Notes under the pieces: model-generated
Seen by the model: the letters and a program-made list of their open reading frames with translations, nothing else
The model's database searches: none
Told to the model about the DNA's origin: nothing
In this document: positions 5,665-11,515 of the stretch, piece by piece
How the letters are laid out: each line of letters opens with the position of its first letter
Position numbering within the stretch: position 1 is the stretch's first letter
NCBI GenBank assembly: GCA_035294855.1
Contig: DATGKD010000223.1
Location: 1 to 11,515 of the forward strand
Origin: DATGKD01 sp035294855
GTDB taxonomy: Bacteria > Actinomycetota > Acidimicrobiia > Acidimicrobiales > UBA8190
DNA length: 11,515 nt
Direction of reading: 5' to 3'
Made by a program: the position numbers and the translations under genes

Positions 5665-7350
5665 GTGAACGTGGGCCCGAGTCGACCCGAGTACACCGGC
5701 GCGACGACGTTCTTCGGGCCGTCGTTCGAGTCCGAACCGGGCATGGGCCCGCTCACCATGGGCGGGCTGCTCCTCGAGTCGGCGGCGCGCCACGCAGACC
5801 GCGAGGCGGTCTGCTTCCACGAGCGCGACGACACCGGCGATGGCGGAGGCGGGGACACCGTCGTGCGGTGGAGCTATGCCGAGCTCGCGGCGCGCTCGCA
5901 GCGTTTCGCCAAGGCGCTCGTGGCCGCCGGCGCGAGCAAGGGCACCCGGGTGGCGCTGCTCATGGGGAACCGCCCAGAGTGGGTGTGCGCGGCGTTCGGG
6001 GTGGCGCTGGCGGGGGGTGTCCTCGTGCCGGTCAACACCATGTTCGAACCCCCGGAGCTCGAGTACCTCCTTCGCCACAGCGACGCCGCGGTGCTCGTCT
6101 ACCAGGAGCGGCTGGCGCGCCACCGCTACCACGAGCAGATCCGTTCGCTCATGGGGTCGCTGCCGTACCTGGGGCGCTTGGCGTGCTTCGGCACCGCCGG
6201 GTACGAGGACTTCCTCGCCGGTGCCGATCACATCGACGACGAGGTGCTCTCGGGTCGCGCCGCGGAGGTGTCCGAGCACGACGACGCGCTCGTCGTCTAC
6301 ACCTCGGGGACCACGGGCAAGCCGAAGGGCGTGCTGCACGCGCAGCGGGCGGCCGCCATACAGAGCTGGCGGTTCGCGCGCCACCTGCGCCTGGAGCCCA
6401 CCTCTCGGGTGTGGAGCGCGTTCCCCTTCTTCTGGACGGCGGGCTTCTGCATGATCATGGGGGCGACGCTCGCTGCGGGCGGCTGCCTCGTCCTCCAGGA
6501 GATGTTCGACCCGGGCGAGGCGCTGCGCCTCATCGAGACCGAGCGCGTCACCAACCCGCACGCGTGGGCGCACCAGCTCGCCGCGTTGGAGAGCCACCCC
6601 GACTGGCCCGCGCGCGACCTGTCGTCGATCCGCAAGGCCGAGGGGATCACGGCCTTCGCCCGGCACCCGAGCGTAAAGCTCGAGGCGGCGTACAGCCCCC
6701 GCGCCGCGTACGGGCTGACCGAGACGTTCACCATCTTCAGCTCGATGCCCTCGGACACACCCGAGGCCGAGCGTCAGGGCCACGAGGGCTTCGTCCTGCC
6801 CGGCAACGCGCTGCGGATCGTCGACGCGTCGACGGGGACCGCGCAGCCGGCCGGCTCACCGGGAGAGATCCGCGTCAAGGGCCCCACCCTCATGAAGGGA
6901 TATCTGAAGGTGGCGCCCGAGCACGTGTTCGACACCGACGGCTTCTTCCCGACAGGGGACGCCGGGTTCGTCGACGACGCCGGCCACCTGCACTGGGTGG
7001 GCCGCACGAGCGACCTCATCAAGACCGGGGGAGCCAACGTGTCGCCGGTCGAGATCGAGAACGAGCTGCTGCGCCACCCCGGGCTGCACAGCGCGCTGGC
7101 GGTGGGGGTGCCGCACCCGACCCTCGGCCAGATCGTGGTGGTGTGCGCGGTGGCCCAGCCGGGCACGACGCTCGGCGAGGACGACGTGCGCGACTTTCTC
7201 CGCGGCAAGCTCGCCTCCTACAAGCTGCCGCGCCGCGTGCTGTTCTTCAGCGAGGACGAGCTCGTGCTCACCGGCAACGCCAAGATCCGCGCCGAGGACC
7301 TGCGCCGGCTCGCGTCCCAGCGGCTTGCCCATTCCGAGAACGCGTTCTAG
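5665..7350 (+). CDS. AMP-forming acyl-CoA synthetase (FadD-like), first of two
   Basis: About 561 residues of the ANL adenylate-forming superfamily, which activates a carboxylic acid with ATP to an acyl-adenylate and then a CoA thioester. Visible motifs are the P-loop YTSGTTGKPKG (212-222), YGLTE (349-353) at the adenine and acyl pocket, TGD (430-432) and the hinge region with GRTSDLIKTGG, and the C-terminal lysine in TGNAKIR (K540) that drives adenylation. All catalytic positions look intact. The start is uncertain: the frame is open well into the MaoC gene. GTG 5665 is chosen because the family-like stretch TFFGPSFESEPGMGPLTMGG lies downstream of it, but no strong ribosome binding site is present. 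GTG 5671 or the later ATG in PGMGPL are alternatives. It lies 56 bases after the MaoC stop, which implies co-transcription and perhaps translational coupling. Chain length and substrate cannot be told. Confidence 0.92.
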   Translation: MNVGPSRPEYTGATTFFGPSFESEPGMGPLTMGGLLLESAARHADREAVCFHERDDTGDGGGGDTVVRWSYAELAARSQRFAKALVAAGASKGTRVALLMGNRPEWVCAAFGVALAGGVLVPVNTMFEPPELEYLLRHSDAAVLVYQERLARHRYHEQIRSLMGSLPYLGRLACFGTAGYEDFLAGADHIDDEVLSGRAAEVSEHDDALVVYTSGTTGKPKGVLHAQRAAAIQSWRFARHLRLEPTSRVWSAFPFFWTAGFCMIMGATLAAGGCLVLQEMFDPGEALRLIETERVTNPHAWAHQLAALESHPDWPARDLSSIRKAEGITAFARHPSVKLEAAYSPRAAYGLTETFTIFSSMPSDTPEAERQGHEGFVLPGNALRIVDASTGTAQPAGSPGEIRVKGPTLMKGYLKVAPEHVFDTDGFFPTGDAGFVDDAGHLHWVGRTSDLIKTGGANVSPVEIENELLRHPGLHSALAVGVPHPTLGQIVVVCAVAQPGTTLGEDDVRDFLRGKLASYKLPRRVLFFSEDELVLTGNAKIRAEDLRRLASQRLAHSENAF

Positions 7351-7353
7351 TCT

Positions 7354-7374
7354 CGGCCCCCGGGCCGCGGGCCG
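7354..7374 (+). promoter_or_regulatory. GC-rich hairpin between the two synthetase genes
   Basis: CGGCCC at 7354-7359 can pair with GGGCCG at 7369-7374 around nine bases, just after the stop of the first synthetase. No T-run follows. It could dampen transcription or mark an RNA end within the operon, but a chance structure in this GC-rich spacer is also likely. Confidence 0.25.
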
Positions 7375-7439
7375 TTCGTGGCGTCCCACGGCGTCCCGGC
7401 GCCCGTGAGCAGGCCCGTTCGAGTGACGCAGGAGCGAGC

Positions 7440-8990
7440 ATGACCGACTTCGGGTTCTGGGCCATGGCCCAGGAGGAGCCCGGGCACCTGGCACTGGTGG
7501 GCCCGGACGGCGCCGAGTTCAAGGCGGGCGAACTGCTGGCGAGAGCCAACCAGGTCGTCCACGGGCTGCGCGAGCTGGGACTCAAGCCGGGTGACACGAT
7601 CGCCTTCGTCCTGCCGAACTGCGTGGAAGTGTTCGAGATCTATCTCGCTGCGCTCCAGGCGGGGTGGTACATCGTCCCGATCAACCACCACCTGGTGGCC
7701 CCGGAGATCGCGTACATCGTGGCCGACTCCGACGCCAAGGCGTTCGTCGGCCACGAGCGCTTCGCCGACGAGTGCACGGCGGCTGCCGACGAGGCCGGCA
7801 TCCCCACCGAGCGGCGCCTCGCGGTCGGCGACGTGCCGGGCTTCGGCTCCTTCGCCGAGCTGCGCGACCGACAGCCCACCGACCGACCCGAGGAACGCAC
7901 CCTGGGCGACACCATGAACTACACCTCGGGCACGACGGGCTACCCGAAGGGCGTCCGTCGCTCGCTCTCCGGCGCCGACCCCGACGCGGCGGCCATCGGG
8001 CTGGCCGGCATTCTGCTCCTGTTCGGCATCCAGTCACGCGACGACAACGTCCATATCGTCGGCTCGCCGCTGTACCACACCGCGGTCCTGCGCTTCTCGG
8101 GCGCCGCCATCCACATGGGCCACACCGTCGTGCTCATGGACAAGTGGAACGCCGAGGGGATGCTCGAGCTCATCGAGCGCTACCGCGTGACCCATTCCCA
8201 CATGGTGCCGACGCAATTCCACCGCCTGCTGGCCCTCCCCGAAGACGCCAAGCACCGGTACGACCTGTCGTCCCTGCGCCACATGATCCACGCGGCTGCT
8301 CCGTGCCCGGTCGACACCAAGCGGGCGATGATCGAGTGGTGGGGCCCGGTGATCGACGAGTACTACGCCGCGTCCGAGGGTGGCGGCACCATCGTCAACA
8401 CCGAGGAGTGGCTCACGAAGCCGGGCACCGTCGGCAAGCCGTGGCCGATCTCGGAGATCGCCATCTTCGACGACGACAACAACCGGCTCGAGGCCAACCA
8501 GATCGGCACGGTCTACATGGCCATGCAATCCGCCGACTTCGAGTACCACAAGGACAAGGCGAAGACGGAGAAGAACCGCATCGGCAAGTTCTTCACCGTG
8601 GGCGACATCGGCTACCTCGACGACGACGGCTTCCTCTTCCTGTGCGACCGGAAGACGGACATGATCATCTCGGGTGGGGCGAACATCTACCCGGCGGAGA
8701 TCGAGAACGTCCTCCTGGGCCATCCCAAGGTCGTCGACGCGGCCGTCTTCGGCATCCCCCACGAGGACTGGGGCGAGGAGGTGAAGGCCGTCGTGCAGCC
8801 GGTCGACGGCGTCGAGGGAAGCCCGGAGCTCGCCGAGGAGATCCTGGCGTGGTGCAGCGGCCGGCTGGCGCGCTTCAAGACGCCCAAGAGCATCGACTTC
8901 ACCGACGACATGCCGCGCGACCCCAACGGGAAGCTCTACAAGCGCAAGCTGCGCGATCCCTACTGGGAAGGACGCGAGCGCGCCATCTGA
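7440..8990 (+). CDS. AMP-forming acyl-CoA synthetase (FadD-like), second of two
   Basis: A 516-residue ANL-superfamily ligase. Motifs are YTSGTTGYPKG (161-171, P-loop), YYAASEGGG (308-316, in place of the usual YG-x-TE, typical of an actinobacterial acyl-CoA synthetase branch), TVGD (386-389), the hinge DRKTDMIISGG, and the catalytic lysine in DPNGKLYK (K498). The start ATG at 7440 is well supported: AGGAG stands five bases upstream. The open frame extends back into the first synthetase gene but that part is antisense-like arginine-rich sequence. It shares little with the preceding ligase outside the core motifs, so the pair is not a recent duplication, and the two probably activate different acids, for example a side-chain acid and a ring-derived acid. 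It is the last gene of the plus-strand operon and converges on the FAD oxidase gene with only 24 bases between stops. Confidence 0.93.
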   Translation: MTDFGFWAMAQEEPGHLALVGPDGAEFKAGELLARANQVVHGLRELGLKPGDTIAFVLPNCVEVFEIYLAALQAGWYIVPINHHLVAPEIAYIVADSDAKAFVGHERFADECTAAADEAGIPTERRLAVGDVPGFGSFAELRDRQPTDRPEERTLGDTMNYTSGTTGYPKGVRRSLSGADPDAAAIGLAGILLLFGIQSRDDNVHIVGSPLYHTAVLRFSGAAIHMGHTVVLMDKWNAEGMLELIERYRVTHSHMVPTQFHRLLALPEDAKHRYDLSSLRHMIHAAAPCPVDTKRAMIEWWGPVIDEYYAASEGGGTIVNTEEWLTKPGTVGKPWPISEIAIFDDDNNRLEANQIGTVYMAMQSADFEYHKDKAKTEKNRIGKFFTVGDIGYLDDDGFLFLCDRKTDMIISGGANIYPAEIENVLLGHPKVVDAAVFGIPHEDWGEEVKAVVQPVDGVEGSPELAEEILAWCSGRLARFKTPKSIDFTDDMPRDPNGKLYKRKLRDPYWEGRERAI

Positions 8991-9027
8991 GCGCTCCCCC
9001 GCGCCGGCCGGCGCTCAGGGCGCCGGC
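8988..9027. terminator. Overlapping GC-rich hairpins between convergent genes, likely bidirectional transcription end
   Basis: The 24-base gap between two convergent stops contains nested symmetry. TGAGCGC (8988-8994) pairs with GCGCTCA (9011-9017). GCGCCGGCCGGCGC (9001-9014) is a perfect palindrome. GCCGGCGC (9007-9014) pairs with GCGCCGGC (9020-9027) around a five-base loop that contains the stop codon of the minus-strand gene. Such stems without U-tracts are common at gene ends in high-GC actinobacteria. Termination is inferred from position and structure. Confidence 0.55.
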
Positions 9028-10396
9028 GGGATGTTCTGGTTGTGGCGGAAGAGGTTGTCCGGATCCCAGGTCTTCTTGAGGGTCTGCAGACGGGAGAACT
9101 TCTCCGGCCCGAAGGCGGCTTCCACCCGGCCGAGGCCCTCGTCCCCGATGAAGTTGAGGTAGAGGCGGCCGGTCGTCCACGGCTTCATCGCCGTGGCGAG
9201 GTCGCGCGTGAAGGCGATGTTGCGCTCGGTGTCCGCCGGGTCCGTCCACATGGACAGGTAGTGGATGTTCCAAGGCGCGTTGCGCTGTCCGAACGCGGTG
9301 GCGTCATCGTCGACGCGTGCAACGGCGCCGCCCCCCGGTACGACGATGATCTGGGTGAACGGTGACACCGGACGGGTGGCAAGCGACGTCAGGACCTCCG
9401 TGGCCTCGTCCGGCAGGTCCGTGAAGAAGTCACCCGACCAGTAGTTGAGCATGCCCTTCTGGTTGCCCGGGTCGAGCAGCTGCTGCACCGCGCAGTACGG
9501 CATGGGCTGGACGAGATCGAGCCCCGGGCCCAGCTCGCGCAACGGCGCCACGACCTGCGCACCCTCCTCGGGATCGCCGCAGTAGCAGACGACCACCCCG
9601 ACCACCGGGTGCCCTCGGACAGGCTCGGGGACGAACTCCTCGGGGGGCGCGGTGATGAACGCCAAACCGGTGCCGAGCTCGTCGGGAGCCTTCGACATGA
9701 AGTCGCGCCAGAAACGGAGCACCTCGCCGGCGCGATCCGCGGGATAGGCGAGCAACCCGCCGAGGACGATCGGCCCGACCGGGTGGAGGCGGAGGTGAAA
9801 CGCGGTGACCACGCCGAAATTCCCGCCGCCTCCCGCAGGCCCCAGAACAGGTCGCTGTTCTCGTCTTCCGATGCGACGACCTGCCGGCCGTCGGCGGTGA
9901 CGACCTCGGCTTTCAGGAGGTTGTCGCAGGTGAATCCGAAGGCGCGCTCGAGCCACCCGCTGCCGCTCCCGAGGGCGAGGCCGGCGATGCCCGTGGTGGA
10001 AACCCGGCCGCCGGTCACAGCCAGCCCGTGCTCCTGCGTGGCCGCGTCGAGCTCGCCCCACGTCAAGCCGGCTTCCGCCCGCACCGTCTTCGCCGACGCG
10101 TCGACGTCGATGCCCTTCATCGCGCGCAGGTCGATGCAGATGCCGGCGTCCACGACGGCTGAGCCGGTGACCCCGTGGCCACCCCCGTAGACCGACAGCG
10201 GCAGGTTCTGGGTTCGGGCGAGGCCGACCGCCGCGGCCACGTCGTCGGCGTTCGAGCATCTGGCGATGAGCGCCGGTTTCCGGTCGATCATGGCGTTGAA
10301 GACCTTGCGGGCTTCGTCGTACGCCTGGTGGTCCGGATGGATCAGCTCGCCACCGAAACCGGGCAGAGCGAATTCCTGGACGGGGATCTGCGACAC
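9015..10396 (-). pseudogene. BBE-like FAD-binding oxidoreductase, interrupted by a one-base frameshift
   Basis: The two halves lie in different frames but together make one berberine-bridge-type flavoprotein of about 460 residues, the usual family length. The N-terminal half gives IARCSNADDVAAAV, GGGH (71-74; H74 is the expected 8-alpha-histidyl FAD site), RVSTTGIAGLALGSGSGW and CDNLL, ending LFWGLR. The C-terminal half gives GGGGNFGVVTAFHLRLHP, then substrate-domain sequence, ending YLNFIGDEG and DPDNLFRHNQNIPP. Adding one G to the GGG run (complement of CCC at 9832-9834) restores FWGLRGGGGNFG exactly. No Cys is present at the second FAD attachment site, so attachment would be mono-covalent. 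The start is GTG 10396, with AAGAGGTG upstream; GTG 10405 is an alternative that overlaps this site. The family oxidises alcohols, sugars or alkaloid-like amines with O2. Since the rest of the protein is well kept, the lesion is either a sequencing error or very recent. Confidence 0.88.
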
Positions 10397-10507
10397 GGCG
10401 TTCACCTCTTGGCGTCGGGTGCCCTTGGTGGTCCTGGAGCGGGCAGAGCGTATCGAGACACGTCCCCGGCTGCTCGACGTGAGCCCCGCCCGCTTAAGGT
10501 CGGGACG

Positions 10508-11248
10508 ATGAACTACGACGAGCACATCACCGCGGTCAAGCAGGAAGTCGACTCCCTGGCTGAGGCCGTGGGCGCGGGCCTTGCGTCCGATCCCGTGCCG
10601 ACGTGCCCCGACTGGACGGTGTCGGACCTGACGCTGCACGTCGGCCAGTTCTGCGGGTTCTGGACGCATGTCCTGTGCGAGGGAACGGGCCGTCCGAAGA
10701 CGCCGTTTCCCGAACAGCCGGGCGACGACCCGGCGGCATGGCTCCGGATGCTCGGGCGTCAACTGGTCGACCAGCTGAACACCACGCCGGGCAACACCGA
10801 CGTGTGGACCTGGTACGACCCTGACCACTCGGCGGCCTTCGTGGCGCGGCGCTGCGCCCACGAGTTGGCCGTCCACCGCTACGACGCGCAGTCGGCCCGG
10901 GGTAGCTGCCATCCGATCGGCGTGGGACTCGCGATCGACGGCATCGATGAAATGCTCGTCACGCTGGTCCATGCGCGCCACCGGACCGGTGATGCCCGCG
11001 GCCAGTCGCTGCGGCTCGACGCCACCGACGCCGATGCGTCTTGGTTCGTGACGCTCCTGGCCGACCGGATCGACGTCGTGGGTACGGAGGCCGCCGCCCG
11101 TCGGAGTGGCTCGGATGCCGATCTCGTGTTGCGCGGCACCGCCTCAGACCTCGAGCTCACCCTGTACGGCCGCCCCACGCTGGGCGGCGTCGATCGGTCC
11201 GGGGACGACGCCGTGCTCGAAGCCTGGCAAAGGGAATTCCTGTTCTGA
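10508..11248 (+). CDS. Mycothiol-dependent maleylpyruvate isomerase-family protein (MDMPI / DinB fold)
   Basis: A 246-residue protein with the MDMPI N-terminal four-helix (DinB-like) domain and an MDMPI C-terminal domain. The diagnostic start CPDWTVSDLTLHVG (33-46) supplies metal ligand His44. AHELAVHRYDA (117-127) supplies Glu119 and His123, matching the H...E-x3-H metal site of Corynebacterium mycothiol-dependent maleylpyruvate isomerase. The tail has DLVLRGTASDLELTLYGR, typical of the C-terminal domain. The family uses mycothiol, the actinobacterial low-molecular-weight thiol, for isomerisation or thiol-transfer detoxification; most members have no proven substrate. The start ATG has AAGG eight bases upstream. 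The frame is open back to 10175, but that part overlaps the oxidase antisense and is not MDMPI-like. It is divergent from the FAD oxidase across 111 bases that must hold both promoters; I see no clear operator there. Confidence 0.92.
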   Translation: MNYDEHITAVKQEVDSLAEAVGAGLASDPVPTCPDWTVSDLTLHVGQFCGFWTHVLCEGTGRPKTPFPEQPGDDPAAWLRMLGRQLVDQLNTTPGNTDVWTWYDPDHSAAFVARRCAHELAVHRYDAQSARGSCHPIGVGLAIDGIDEMLVTLVHARHRTGDARGQSLRLDATDADASWFVTLLADRIDVVGTEAAARRSGSDADLVLRGTASDLELTLYGRPTLGGVDRSGDDAVLEAWQREFLF

Positions 11249-11286
11249 CGACCTGGCGGGCGCGGCGCGACGGCGAACGCGGCGGT

Positions 11287-11515
11287 TCAGGCGCCGCGGG
11301 CCGCTCGCACCGCGTCGACGAGCGACAGCAGGCCACGCACGTCGATCGGCTTGGCGAGGAAGCCCACCACGCCGCGACCGAGGAGCTGGCGGACGAGTCG
11401 GGTCGGGGCGTCCGCTCCCACGACGGCGACCGGGAGCCGCGCCGTGGCCGGATCCTGCGCGAGCAGATCGAGGACGGCCGCGCCGTCGATGTCGGGAAGC
11501 TGGAGGTCGAGGAGG
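11287..11515 (-). CDS. Partial response-regulator receiver domain (C-terminal part)
   Basis: The minus strand from the right edge reads 75 residues to a TGA at 11287-11289. The sequence LLDLQLPDIDG contains the phospho-acceptor Asp (in LLD) followed by the LPDxDG loop. PVAVVGADAP corresponds to strand 4, and FLAKPID holds the conserved Lys-Pro of strand 5, followed by the last helix. The position normally held by Thr or Ser (as in VLTADA or VLSADA) is Gly here. The domain ends the protein, so it is either a stand-alone CheY-like regulator or, as is common for this sequence type, the C-terminal receiver of a hybrid sensor kinase whose kinase part lies beyond the right edge. It has no clear link to the catabolic cluster and converges on the MDMPI gene with 38 bases between stops. 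Confidence 0.82.
   Translation of the reverse strand, partial: LLDLQLPDIDGAAVLDLLAQDPATARLPVAVVGADAPTRLVRQLLGRGVVGFLAKPIDVRGLLSLVDAVRAARGA

Noticed and set aside
5500..6783. Minus-strand open frame of 427 codons
   Set aside because: It is antisense to the first acyl-CoA synthetase, whose ANL motifs are intact.
9924..9932. Cys in the CDNLL motif (residue 157) of the FAD oxidase as a second covalent FAD anchor
   Set aside because: It lies 83 residues after the FAD-linked His, while the bicovalent Cys of this family is about 60 after it and aligns with the TGGRVS region, which has no Cys.
10175..10507. N-terminal extension of the MDMPI protein
   Set aside because: This part is antisense to the FAD oxidase start and has no MDMPI similarity; ATG 10508 with AAGG upstream and the motif CPDWTVSDL at the usual distance is preferred.

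Overview
The window looks like chromosomal DNA of a high-GC actinobacterium, possibly an Acidimicrobiia-type lineage. The evidence is the GC-rich wobble positions in every convincing gene, a luciferase-like flavoprotein of the type that usually uses F420, a mycothiol-dependent-type enzyme, and a GGVFAFG/GSMGG surface-repeat remnant. The class assignment is inference. No tRNA, rRNA, CRISPR array, transposase or integrase is visible.

Layout. Positions 1-480 (minus) hold the N-terminal part of a membrane-anchored or secreted protein of unknown function that runs off the left edge. Positions 481-829 contain no convincing gene. A two-unit remnant of a large repeat protein (830-1090, plus) is followed by an SRAP-domain DNA-repair protein (1116-1871, plus). 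The core is a divergent cluster around a 226-bp control region (4216-4441). To the left, on the minus strand, run an SDR dehydrogenase, a luciferase-like oxidoreductase and an NTF2/ketosteroid-isomerase-like protein. To the right, on the plus strand, run a double-hotdog MaoC-like hydratase and two acyl-CoA synthetases. A GC-rich hairpin separates the second synthetase from a convergent berberine-bridge-type FAD oxidase (9015-10396, minus), which is broken by a one-base frameshift in this sequence. A mycothiol-dependent (MDMPI/DinB-fold) protein follows (10508-11248, plus). The right edge holds the C-terminal receiver domain of a two-component protein (minus).

How the genes may work together. 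CoA activation (two AMP-forming ligases), enoyl-CoA hydration (MaoC) and hydroxyacyl-CoA or hydroxysteroid dehydrogenation (SDR), with a flavin oxidoreductase and an isomerase-fold protein, fit catabolism of a carboxylated lipid such as a steroid side chain, terpenoid or branched acid. The substrate cannot be read from the sequence. Acyl-CoA dehydrogenase and thiolase genes, needed for a full beta-oxidation cycle, are not in the window.

I found no wholly new system. The points most worth a second look are the frameshifted oxidase, the isomerase-fold protein lacking two of the three catalytic positions of true ketosteroid isomerase, the GTGCAC-centred palindromes in the divergent promoter region, the truncated surface-repeat gene, and the unannotated partial genes at both edges.
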